Source: Robiginitomaculum sp. (GTDB lineage: Bacteria > Pseudomonadota > Alphaproteobacteria > Caulobacterales > Maricaulaceae). Taken from it: a stretch of 11,384 nt of DNA. Location: contig JAESQI010000074.1 in NCBI GenBank assembly GCA_016765255.1, positions 1 to 11,384 of the forward strand, read 5' to 3'. The notes beneath the pieces are model-generated. The model had not been told where the DNA came from. It searched no databases and saw only the letters and a list, made by a program, of their open reading frames with translations. This document shows, piece after piece, positions 1-6,589 of this stretch. Each line of letters opens with the position of its first letter. Position 1 is the stretch's first letter. Made by a program: the position numbers and the translations under genes.

Positions 1-353
1 TACCCGCCAATCCGAAGCCACAACGGGGATAATTCTTTGACCAGACGTTTCCCAATACCGACCGTGCAAGCCTCATGAAAATCCCCGTGATTGCGAAATG
101 AACCAAGATATAATTTCAAAGATTTACTCTCAACGATCCATTTATCTGGCGCGTAATCAATCACAAGGTGGGCAAAGTCAGGCTGCCCTGTCACTGGGCA
201 TAAAGACGTAAATTCAGGGCTTACCAACCTAATCATATAGTTTTCGTCCATGGAAGGGTTTTTAACCCGTTCAAGTTCAGCCTCTTGCGGGGAGGACGGG
301 GTTTGCGCATTTTGGCCAAGTAGACCTAATTTATCATAGGGAGTTTTGTTCAT
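1..353 (-). CDS. queF: QueF, NADPH-dependent 7-cyano-7-deazaguanine reductase (N-terminal part, cut by window edge)
   Basis: QueF reduces the nitrile preQ0 to the amine preQ1 with NADPH, a cytoplasmic step of queuosine tRNA modification. I translated this frame by hand from the ATG at 353; 117 residues are present and the frame runs off the left edge. Visible signatures are SLCPVTGQPDFA (about residues 50-61), with the thioimide-forming cysteine C52 and acid D59, and the QueF-family motif at 75-94, with E75, SKSLKLY and a following GSFRNHGDFHE stretch. The position of these motifs fits the short single-domain (type I, about 150-165 residue) form rather than the long E. coli form. It starts 30 nt after the acyltransferase stop codon, has only a weak ribosome-binding site and has no functional link to the sHdr genes. 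It is probably chromosomal housekeeping sequence marking the edge of the sulfur locus. Confidence 0.95.
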   Translation of the reverse strand, partial: MNKTPYDKLGLLGQNAQTPSSPQEAELERVKNPSMDENYMIRLVSPEFTSLCPVTGQPDFAHLVIDYAPDKWIVESKSLKLYLGSFRNHGDFHEACTVGIGKRLVKELSPLWLRIGG

Positions 354-383
354 AGGCCCGTTTAGACTTATTTCTCAAAGGTT

Positions 384-1610
384 TCAAGCTTTCCTAAACA
401 ATCGAAATGTCCAAATTTTGGATAATTTACCCTTAAAATCATAAGCCAGCAAAGCTTTGCGGCCTGGCATTTCTATAAATTTAAAGCTGTAATGAGAAAA
501 CAACAAGACGCAGGCTAAGTACGGAATCAGCAGTAAATCACCCGGGAATTGAGTGGCGTTCCATAAGGGGCCCGCAAATATTGGAATGACTTTTTCGGCA
601 AATATTGCAAACATCAAGGAAAACAAAATATGGACCATATAGATTGAATATGATATTTTTGCGAAGTAGCGAAACGGCTTAAGGCCAAACATTTTTGAAA
701 TGCCACCCATGTCAAACGCAAACCCAAGTACGAAAAGAAATGCAAATGGCGCGATGAAAAACTGACCTTTTCCAGGAAGATAAATGATGAATCCAATCAG
801 AACCAAGAGAACAGAGATTTCAAATAAAGTCCCCCAATATAGACGCGCTTTCGCAGTCGATTTTTTGTGTAATGATTTGTAAAATGGTATGAGTTTAGCA
901 TAGGCATAGGCCGTTACGACGCCCGTAAAAAATCCGCCGAGGCAGCGCCAAAACCCATAATCATAATGAAAATCGAGGTTGGGCTTTAATTGTGATAGAG
1001 CATAATAATTGGTAGCAATCGCCGCCACTAAAAGACCAAAATGCCAGAGTTCTTTCGGGCGCATCCACATCATCATGGCTACGAGTACGAAATAGGTATA
1101 AAACTCGACACTCACTGTCCAGCTCGGCATATTATAACTGAGGCTATCGTGTATCCCCATGGAATGGGTCAGCGTTAGATTGGTTACAAAGCTCCATAAA
1201 GTCTCTGAAGCCCCTGATTGGAAAGGCAGAATTTCACCTTGCGTATAAGTCGCAAGACCAATTGCGTGGGCAAAAGTACGGGCAACAGCATACAAAAGAG
1301 CAACAAGAAGCATGAAAAAATGCAAAGGATAAATGCGGGCAAACCTCCTTTTTATAAATGTACGCGCGTCACCAGATGTGTTGATGCGGTCATTATAGAG
1401 GGTAAACATCAAAAACCCGGAAAACACAAAAAACAAATCAACCAATGCGGGGCCATTGGTGAAAAATACAGATGAATTTATATGGGTCATCCACATGGTA
1501 TGATAGATTGCAATCATAATTGCCAAGACGCCTCGAAAGCCGTCAAGAGCTACGAAATGCACCTTGGAGTCTTTGCTGCACTCTTGATAATGGCCAGATA
1601 CAAATTGCAA
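384..1610 (-). CDS. Acyltransferase family 3 (OafA/YrhL-like) integral membrane protein
   Basis: This is a 408-residue polytopic protein of the acyltransferase-3 family, whose members transfer acetyl or other acyl groups to surface polysaccharides, lipid A or similar substrates in the inner membrane. It has the family N-terminus, LDGFRG (22-27), followed by a first membrane helix containing H37, then VDLFFVFSGFLMF (about 57-69) and an RRFARIYPLHF loop (about 88-98). The NMPSWTVSVEFYTYF segment near 160-175 is also typical, and around ten hydrophobic segments follow to the C-terminus. The length is normal for a stand-alone domain without a SGNH extension. The start is TTG at 1610, preceded by AAGG six bases upstream and by an in-frame stop further up. 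A GTG at the VHFVALDG position is an alternative. The substrate cannot be told from sequence. It lies 111 nt after shdrR and may have its own promoter. Confidence 0.85.
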   Translation of the reverse strand: MQFVSGHYQECSKDSKVHFVALDGFRGVLAIMIAIYHTMWMTHINSSVFFTNGPALVDLFFVFSGFLMFTLYNDRINTSGDARTFIKRRFARIYPLHFFMLLVALLYAVARTFAHAIGLATYTQGEILPFQSGASETLWSFVTNLTLTHSMGIHDSLSYNMPSWTVSVEFYTYFVLVAMMMWMRPKELWHFGLLVAAIATNYYALSQLKPNLDFHYDYGFWRCLGGFFTGVVTAYAYAKLIPFYKSLHKKSTAKARLYWGTLFEISVLLVLIGFIIYLPGKGQFFIAPFAFLFVLGFAFDMGGISKMFGLKPFRYFAKISYSIYMVHILFSLMFAIFAEKVIPIFAGPLWNATQFPGDLLLIPYLACVLLFSHYSFKFIEMPGRKALLAYDFKGKLSKIWTFRLFRKA

Positions 1611-1640
1611 GTTAAACCTTTTTCACACACCTCAGAGACG

Positions 1641-1646
1641 AGTATA
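1641..1646 (-). promoter_or_regulatory. Possible -10 box for the acyltransferase gene
   Basis: On the minus strand the hexamer TATACT lies 31 nt upstream of the TTG start at 1610. No good -35 hexamer sits at the right distance; the best is a T-rich stretch around TTTAAT. The match is suggestive only and could be chance in an AT-rich gap. Confidence 0.3.
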
Positions 1647-1678
1647 TGAATAAGGAAAATATTGGATTAAAACTGTGT

Positions 1679-1715
1679 TTAGGCTTTGTTATGGTTACCT
1701 ATTTGTTAAGCCTAA
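1679..1715. repeat. Inverted repeat downstream of shdrR (8-bp arms), possible weak terminator
   Basis: TTAGGCTT (1679-1686) and AAGCCTAA (1708-1715) are perfect reverse complements separated by 21 nt, which contain a small GGTTACC/GGTAACC-like core. The repeat begins just after the shdrR stop codon on the transcribed strand. A stem of 8 bp with no clear uridine run behind it (ACACAGTTTT follows) makes it a poor intrinsic terminator. It may instead be an RNA 3'-end stabiliser or a protein site. The sequence shows the repeat; the role is a guess. Confidence 0.35.
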
Positions 1716-1721
1716 CTAAGA

Positions 1722-2042
1722 TTATGAACAATCTTTCTCATTCGGCTTGCAATAGACCTCATAAAGCGCGCCGATTAACGCCCGAGCGCCGTCACTTGCC
1801 AGTGAATATTTAATAGATTGTGCTTCGCGTCTGGTCGACACAATTTTTTCACGCCGCAATATGGTGAGATGTTGAGATAATGCCGATTGTGAAAGCGGGA
1901 CTTTCTCTAACATCTCCCCGACCGACATTTCTTTCTCGGATAGTTGACATAAAATCATCAAACGAGTTTCATTCGCCATTGATTTAAGCAGAGCGCAGGC
2001 TTTCTCTGCGTTCTTCCCAAGCTCTTCCATATCCATTTTCAT
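1722..2042 (-). CDS. shdrR: ArsR-family winged-helix repressor, sHdrR type (sulfane-sulfur sensor)
   Basis: This is a small ArsR/SmtB-type repressor of 106 residues from the chosen ATG. The winged-helix core is intact: ANETRLMILCQL (about 23-34), the recognition helix SQSALSQHLTILRRE (about 51-65), and a wing with RREAQSIKYSL. Two cysteines sit where SqrR/BigR/YgaV proteins and Hyphomicrobium sHdrR carry their per- or polysulfide-sensing pair: C32 in the RLMILC helix and C98 in the C-terminal VYCKP helix (C16 and C105 are extra). There is no metal-binding CVCDLC motif. I prefer the ATG at 2042 because GAGG lies 8 nt upstream; the in-frame GTG at 2048 would leave that site only 2 nt away. It is the last gene of the sHdr operon, 21 nt behind lbpA, so it is probably co-transcribed and represses its own operon through the palindrome at 9200-9219. 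Confidence 0.85.
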   Translation of the reverse strand: MKMDMEELGKNAEKACALLKSMANETRLMILCQLSEKEMSVGEMLEKVPLSQSALSQHLTILRREKIVSTRREAQSIKYSLASDGARALIGALYEVYCKPNEKDCS

Positions 2043-2063
2043 ACCCACACGTCCTCTATAATT

Positions 2064-2504
2064 TTAAGCGTCACAGCCAGCAAAGCCGTCTGCATCCATT
2101 TTGGCTTCATACGGTGCCGTAACCTCACTGCCCAATGTCAATTCACCTTTCACACTGTCCCAGTCTTCAGGTGACAATACCACCATCCAATTGGCGTACG
2201 GGTCGTCATTAGCAAGACTAGGATTCTCAACTAAATCCGTATTGATTTCCATAACTTCACCAGCCGCCATGGATTTGGCAGGGCCAACCCATTTTCCGCT
2301 TTCAACTGTGGCGCAAGATTTGCCTGCCCGCACTTTGCGGCCAACTTTCTTGGGTGTAAAGGCAACCAATTCACCAGCAAGAGCCGTTGCAATCGCCGTC
2401 ATGCCTAATTTTACCGTCCCATCACCAACTTCTGAAAACCAAGTATGATTTTCAACATCATAAAGTAGGTCGTCTGGGAGGTTACATCCACGTACATTAG
2501 CCAT
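2064..2504 (-). CDS. lbpA: Lipoate-binding protein LbpA (GcvH-like carrier of the sHdr system)
   Basis: This 146-residue, H-protein-like lipoyl carrier is dedicated to sHdr sulfur oxidation, where its dithiolane arm is thought to carry sulfur during oxidation of sulfane sulfur to sulfite in the cytoplasm. The GcvH-like fold is recognisable from NHTWFSEVGDGTVKLGMT (19-36), then ALAGELVAFTPKKVGRKV and the lipoylation hairpin TVESGKWVGP (66-75). K71 is the modified lysine, and GEVMEIN and NPYANWM-like elements follow. It differs from glycine-cleavage GcvH in its context and in its cysteines (C7, C64 and C144), which are unusual for an H protein. The ATG at 2504 has AGGAGA at a good distance, lying inside the end of the preceding gene, which it overlaps by 8 nt. 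The lipoate ligase and LipS genes upstream fit a dedicated modification route. Confidence 0.93.
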   Translation of the reverse strand: MANVRGCNLPDDLLYDVENHTWFSEVGDGTVKLGMTAIATALAGELVAFTPKKVGRKVRAGKSCATVESGKWVGPAKSMAAGEVMEINTDLVENPSLANDDPYANWMVVLSPEDWDSVKGELTLGSEVTAPYEAKMDADGFAGCDA

Positions 2505-2946
2505 GATTTTCTCCTGCTATTGATTCCATCTCATTCTTGTTTAGCCTTAAACCCTTGGAAGAGCAACAAAACTCGCCAAGTCCTGAAACTTGTAATTTCC
2601 CACCCACAAATAGCACCAAATGCTTGGCCACCATTTGCGCCATTGTCAGGCGCGCCAGCACGTCTTTATGCTCTGGCTCTAATGTGACGAGGTTATAATG
2701 ATATGCCAATTCCCGAGCCGTTTCGCGGCACGCATTAAAACTAGCGTCCCCCTTGGAACCTTGTCTTTGCAGGGCAAGTACTCGAAATCCTTCTTTTTTG
2801 TCCTGTGTTGGCACACCGCCATGTGCAATCACCCAGTGTTCAAGAATTTCTTCGCCAATTTGTAGAAAAACCGCGACTTGCTCTGTAGGATTTAAGGCGG
2901 AGTCTGGGCTCTCCATATAGTCTTCAAGTTCGGCGATGGTGCGCAT
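2497..2946 (-). CDS. Conserved-position unknown small protein of the sHdr operon, between shdrB2 and lbpA
   Basis: I cannot assign a known domain to this 149-residue soluble protein. It looks mostly helical and lacks a signal peptide or membrane segment. It contains a single cysteine C73 (FNACRETAREL), a hydrophobic stretch AKHLVLFVGGKLQV (about 107-120) and a vicinal pair C127-C128 in GEFCCSSKG. Vicinal cysteines in a sulfur-transfer operon suggest, but do not show, a thiol, persulfide or metal role. I chose the ATG at 2946, four bases after the shdrB2 stop. A TTG at 2958 would add four residues and overlap shdrB2 by 8 nt, but its purine-rich site (AAGGGA) is too close, so the start is uncertain. 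Its last codons contain the ribosome-binding site of lbpA. I recall a hypothetical gene at the same place in the Hyphomicrobium locus, which makes a real sHdr accessory role likely. Confidence 0.8.
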   Translation of the reverse strand: MRTIAELEDYMESPDSALNPTEQVAVFLQIGEEILEHWVIAHGGVPTQDKKEGFRVLALQRQGSKGDASFNACRETARELAYHYNLVTLEPEHKDVLARLTMAQMVAKHLVLFVGGKLQVSGLGEFCCSSKGLRLNKNEMESIAGENHG

Positions 2947-2950
2947 AATT

Positions 2951-3904
2951 TTACGCAATCCCTTTTTCTTTGACGAATTTCATACTGTCGGAAATATTGA
3001 AATTCAGACCAACTTTACGCGGCGATAATCCCATTGCCATGCCAAGGAGTTGGGTAAAGTAAATTACTTTGACATTGGTTTTCTTTGACAAACGCTTGAG
3101 GGCACGAATTTGGTGCATTTCAAGGCCAGAATGACAGGTCGGGCATTCAGTCGCTATCACTTCCGCGCCAGCGGCTTCGGCGGCTTGTAAAATATTAAGC
3201 ACTAATTTCGTCGACATATCTGAATCCGACAATGTATGCGCGCCGCCGCAACAGGCTGTTTTTAGGGGAAATTCTACATTTTCAGCACCTGCAATCGCGA
3301 GTAAATCATCCATATAATGCGGCTTGGACGTGCTTTCACTATCCCTGCCTTGATCCTTTTCAGGGAAAATATGGCGCGGTCTTGTATACATACAGCCGTA
3401 ATAATTGGCAATTTTGAGACCTTTTAAACCGCCCTTAATTTTTGCTTTTAATTCTTCTTCGCCGTAGCCAAATTTGATCCAGTCCAGCGCGTGAATGGTT
3501 TCAACATCGCCTGCTTTATAGGTTTCGTGACCTGCTTTTTTTGATATTTTCTCTGTTACTGCGCGAGATTTATCTTTATTTTCAAGATCATACTCCGCTT
3601 TTTTAAGATTATGATAACAGCCATTACACGGCGCCATAACCACATCTTGCTTGGATTTATGTTGGGCTTCGGATAAAACCCGGGCCGATAAATATGTTTG
3701 AATTTCTGGGTCAACATTTTTGACTTCCATGGCCCCGCAACAATTCCAGTCTTTAATCTCGACCAGTTCAAGCCCCAAAGCCTTACTAACGGCTCGCGTC
3801 GATTTATCATAACTTTGGGCTGACCCTTCCAGAGCACAGCCCGGATAATAGGCTACTTTTTTATATTTCGCTTTGCGCACCTCTTTATCAATTAGTATTG
3901 TCAT
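2951..3904 (-). CDS. shdrB2: sHdrB2, CCG-domain subunit with two complete cluster motifs
   Basis: This 317-residue HdrB-like subunit of the cytoplasmic sHdr complex is built from two CCG domains, each able to bind a noncubane [4Fe-4S] cluster as in methanogen HdrB. Domain 1 has C23 (YYPGCA), C55-C56 (DWNCCGA) and C93/C96 (APCNGC). Domain 2 has C171 (YYGCMYTRP), C218-C219 (TACCGGAH) and C254/C257 (ECPTC). Both follow the family pattern C-x(31-47)-CC-x(34-37)-CxxC. The length is about that of methanogen HdrB. The ATG at 3904 has GAGGA seven nt upstream and lies 11 nt after shdrC2, its expected partner. It overlaps or abuts the next small gene, consistent with translational coupling. Confidence 0.93.
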   Translation of the reverse strand: MTILIDKEVRKAKYKKVAYYPGCALEGSAQSYDKSTRAVSKALGLELVEIKDWNCCGAMEVKNVDPEIQTYLSARVLSEAQHKSKQDVVMAPCNGCYHNLKKAEYDLENKDKSRAVTEKISKKAGHETYKAGDVETIHALDWIKFGYGEEELKAKIKGGLKGLKIANYYGCMYTRPRHIFPEKDQGRDSESTSKPHYMDDLLAIAGAENVEFPLKTACCGGAHTLSDSDMSTKLVLNILQAAEAAGAEVIATECPTCHSGLEMHQIRALKRLSKKTNVKVIYFTQLLGMAMGLSPRKVGLNFNISDSMKFVKEKGIA

Positions 3905-3915
3905 GGCTCTATCCT

Positions 3916-4656
3916 CTACTCAGCACTATCAAGACCGAGCGCTTTGCGTTGCGCGGCGTGTTCTTCGGCAATATGTTCTTTGATGGCGTCGCTTGCTCGC
4001 GCCCAATTTTTTGTTTTGGGGTGAAAGATTGTCGCCCAGCCCATTTTCATCAATGACATGACGGGAAAGCCCTTAATCATCTGTTTGACCATTTGCACAA
4101 TCCAGTCTTGCATCAAAGGTTGTTTGGTTTTGAGGAGAAAATCTTTCAAAACTTCACCGTCTTCGATTTTGCCGTGCTTAATCACTTGTTCGGTAAACAC
4201 GTCATCAAAAATTGTGGAGTGCGAGGGCGGTGTATGGCCTTTGAGTTCCATCCAGTGGGCCGTGGCTTTCATCACCCCTTCAGGGAAAACATCACGCGGG
4301 CAAGCAGATGTACATTTATTACACGATACACATTGCCAGATAATATCTTTATCGCGCAGAAGTTCCTCTTCCATACCGACACGAATGAGGTAAATCCAGT
4401 AACGCGGGTTGAAATCGGGGTTTTCAGCATTAACCGTACATGAATTGGTACACGACCCGCACTGCCAACAGCGGTGTATATATTCTCCGCCTGGCAAAGC
4501 CGCAATTTCTTCTTCCAGATTTTCGTTATAATCAGTCACAACCCGTGTATGAATAAATGTCGACCAGTCACCGGAGACATCAATCCCGTCGACAATCTTC
4601 TTCTCATGTGAACTGATATTCTCTGGGCGAATGAGGCTTTTTTCATGGATAGCCAT
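3916..4656 (-). CDS. shdrC2: sHdrC2, ferredoxin-type subunit with two [4Fe-4S] motifs
   Basis: This is a 246-residue HdrC-like electron-transfer subunit. It carries two classical 4Fe-4S binding motifs: C63WQCGSCTNSC with cysteines at 63, 66, 69 and 73, and C109VSCNKCTSACP with cysteines at 109, 112, 115 and 119. The remainder of the second ligand set is completed as usual by the proline-following cysteines. The N-terminal 60 residues and the C-terminal helical part (about 150-246, ending AQRKALGLDSAE) are typical of HdrC2-type proteins, which are longer than methanogen HdrC. It presumably relays electrons between the CCG clusters of sHdrB2 and the sHdrA flavin. The start ATG at 4656 has GGGAG nine nt upstream, and the gene begins two bases after the shdrH stop codon, indicating a tight operon. 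Confidence 0.93.
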   Translation of the reverse strand: MAIHEKSLIRPENISSHEKKIVDGIDVSGDWSTFIHTRVVTDYNENLEEEIAALPGGEYIHRCWQCGSCTNSCTVNAENPDFNPRYWIYLIRVGMEEELLRDKDIIWQCVSCNKCTSACPRDVFPEGVMKATAHWMELKGHTPPSHSTIFDDVFTEQVIKHGKIEDGEVLKDFLLKTKQPLMQDWIVQMVKQMIKGFPVMSLMKMGWATIFHPKTKNWARASDAIKEHIAEEHAAQRKALGLDSAE

Positions 4657-4658
4657 GT

Positions 4659-5540
4659 TTAATTGCTCCCGTTTAAGCGAAGGACATTGTCAATCGAGTG
4701 TTTGTTGGTGGCTTCCCCGTCAATAATTGAAGGGGGAATGGAGAGATTTGATTTCGCAGACACGCCGTCAAGACCCAGCAGACGACGCGTGAAAACAATG
4801 GTTTCTTCCTTGGAGGAAAAATCGGCTTTGAGATAAAGCCCGCCTTGGGCAGAAATATAATTGCCATAACTTTGCGCACACAAAAGATCGACGTAATACA
4901 GCACATCTGCAAAGATGCCGTTGGTGGTTAAAAACCCTGACAGTTCTTCACGTAATTTCATAAACACTTCATAATCATCGTCAACATCAAGGGTTATGCT
5001 GTCTACTTCCCCATGCCAAATTTCGCGAATGACGCCTGAATTTGCTTTTCTGTCCCACACCCACCTTAGCATTAAAGGGTGCATATTTGGATCGGTATTG
5101 TGCAGGATTTCAGCCGCCAAATCTTTGACCCAACGGTGTTTTTTGTCTTGAGGGAATTTACCAACAAACGCCGTAATGCGGGCGTCAATGTCACCTGCCC
5201 CAAACAAACCCTTGATTGCAGCTAAAAATTCTGGGTAGTGTTCGTCTTCAACGTAAGTCGAAATCCTGCGGCGAACGGTTGGCATAAACATACAAAGCTT
5301 GACGAAATTCTCAGCACTTAGTCCGTCGCCTCCGTCTTTAAACGCGTCTTGGAACAGGGAAGTTTTAAACTTTAGCGCGCCGATATAGCGTTCAATCCCG
5401 CCGTCCTCATCGCACGCCGTTATCAAAGTTTGTAAGGTCTCAGCTAGGATCGGCCCGCTTAACTCAAGCGAAATCACACGCGGCGTTGCTCGCGCCACTG
5501 CTTCTGATTTATTTTTAAATTTCGAGAAGAACGACGCCAT
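4659..5540 (-). CDS. shdrH: sHdrH, conserved protein of unknown function encoded between shdrA and shdrC2
   Basis: This 293-residue soluble protein occupies the position of the conserved 'hyp' gene that always seems to accompany sHdr clusters (C1-B1-A-hyp-C2-B2). I see no cofactor motif: cysteines are few and isolated (C43 in TACDED, one in KLCMFM near 83, one in DLLCAQS near 221), so an Fe-S site is unlikely. It reads as a mixed helical protein with a basic, Phe-rich N-terminus (MASFFSKFKNKS) that is not a convincing signal peptide. Residues around 95-165 are rich in charged and aromatic residues. A structural or assembly role in the sHdr complex is inference from synteny alone. It starts 8 nt after shdrA with only a weak GAG ribosome-binding site, so translation probably depends on coupling to shdrA. 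Confidence 0.85.
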   Translation of the reverse strand: MASFFSKFKNKSEAVARATPRVISLELSGPILAETLQTLITACDEDGGIERYIGALKFKTSLFQDAFKDGGDGLSAENFVKLCMFMPTVRRRISTYVEDEHYPEFLAAIKGLFGAGDIDARITAFVGKFPQDKKHRWVKDLAAEILHNTDPNMHPLMLRWVWDRKANSGVIREIWHGEVDSITLDVDDDYEVFMKLREELSGFLTTNGIFADVLYYVDLLCAQSYGNYISAQGGLYLKADFSSKEETIVFTRRLLGLDGVSAKSNLSIPPSIIDGEATNKHSIDNVLRLNGSN

Positions 5541-5548
5541 AAATATTT

Positions 5549-6589
5549 TTACTCGGCAGCTATTTTAGAAACACTGGCCAGCGCCGACATGGCGGCGGCA
5601 TTACCTTGGGCAATACTGTCATCAATGGTTTCAGGCCCCGTTGAAGACCCAGCCACAAATACACCAGCTCGGCTCGACGCCCCTGCCGTTCCGTACATAT
5701 TTTCTTGCTTAAGGAAGCCCCAATGGTGCAAATCAACCCCGAATATGGACGAGATCAGCATATTATCAACATTTGGATCCATACCAATCGCGTGAACAAC
5801 CAAATCAAATGGAATAGTAATTGGACGTTTGACCAATGTGTCTTCGCCTTTGACGATTATTTTATCCCCGTCCGAAGTCACTTCGGCGATACGGGCTTTG
5901 ATATATTTTACTTTATGCTCTTCTTGGGATTGCCAATACACTTCTTCGTACAGACCAAAGGTTCGGATATCCATATAATAAATATAGACATGGCAATCAG
6001 GTAGTTCTTCGCGGATTTCTATGGCTAGATTAGCGGAAACCGAACAACAAATTTTCGAACACCATTCACGGCCAATTTGGCGGTCACGAGAGCCAACACA
6101 TAGGAGGATAGCAACGCGCTTGGGCTTTTCGCCATTCGACATGCGGCGAACGCCTTTGCCACTTGAAATCATTTGCTCGACTTGTGTGGTGGTCACAACA
6201 TCAGGATATGTACCAAAGCCCCATTCAGGTTTATTGACACTGTCAAAATGGGTGAAACCTGTACAGAGGATGGTCGCGCCAACACTGACACTTTTACCGC
6301 TCGATAGTTCAGCCTTAAACGCACCGGAATTTCCCGTATATTTATTAACCGTCATGCCTTTGTGGACGGTGATCAATTTGTTTTTAACAACCCGGTCAAC
6401 CATAGAGCCAATGGCGTCTTTTGCCCATTCACCACTAGGGACAAGTTTCGCATAGCCTGACAATATGGGCGCGCCGCCAAGTGTATCTTCTTTCTCTACC
6501 AAAATTACCTTTTGGCCAACAGACGCGAGAGAGTGAGCGGCAGCAAGGCCCGCTGGGCCAGCTCCGACAACTAGAATTGGTTTGGTCAT
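5549..6589 (-). CDS. shdrA: sHdrA, FAD and [4Fe-4S] subunit of the sHdr complex
   Basis: This is the flavoprotein core of sHdr, 346 residues, the compact form that lacks the extra N-terminal and inserted ferredoxin domains of methanogen HdrA. The Rossmann motif for FAD is GAGPAG (9-14), followed by a VEKED acidic end of beta-2 and LGGAPIL (37-43). The HdrA signature region is C164VGSRDRQ...EWCSKICC, with C164, C177, C181 and C182 as candidate ligands for the single [4Fe-4S] cluster. A C-terminal FAD-binding element AGVFVAGSSTGPETIDDSI (308-326) is also present, with a usual GNAAA helix behind it. The published Hyphomicrobium sHdrA is a homodimer with FAD and one cluster per subunit. The ATG at 6589 overlaps the shdrB1 stop as ATGA, a classic coupling arrangement. 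Confidence 0.95.
   Translation of the reverse strand: MTKPILVVGAGPAGLAAAHSLASVGQKVILVEKEDTLGGAPILSGYAKLVPSGEWAKDAIGSMVDRVVKNKLITVHKGMTVNKYTGNSGAFKAELSSGKSVSVGATILCTGFTHFDSVNKPEWGFGTYPDVVTTTQVEQMISSGKGVRRMSNGEKPKRVAILLCVGSRDRQIGREWCSKICCSVSANLAIEIREELPDCHVYIYYMDIRTFGLYEEVYWQSQEEHKVKYIKARIAEVTSDGDKIIVKGEDTLVKRPITIPFDLVVHAIGMDPNVDNMLISSIFGVDLHHWGFLKQENMYGTAGASSRAGVFVAGSSTGPETIDDSIAQGNAAAMSALASVSKIAAE

Noticed and set aside
2043..2048. GTG at 2048 as the start of the ArsR gene
   Set aside because: Its GAGG would be only 2 nt away; the ATG at 2042 has the same GAGG at 8 nt.
2101..2448. Plus-strand open frame opposite lbpA
   Set aside because: It lies wholly within lbpA, and the lipoylation motif on the other strand explains the sequence.
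6021..6455. Plus-strand open frame opposite shdrA
   Set aside because: It mirrors the FAD/Fe-S coding region, and its composition follows from the complement of conserved shdrA motifs.
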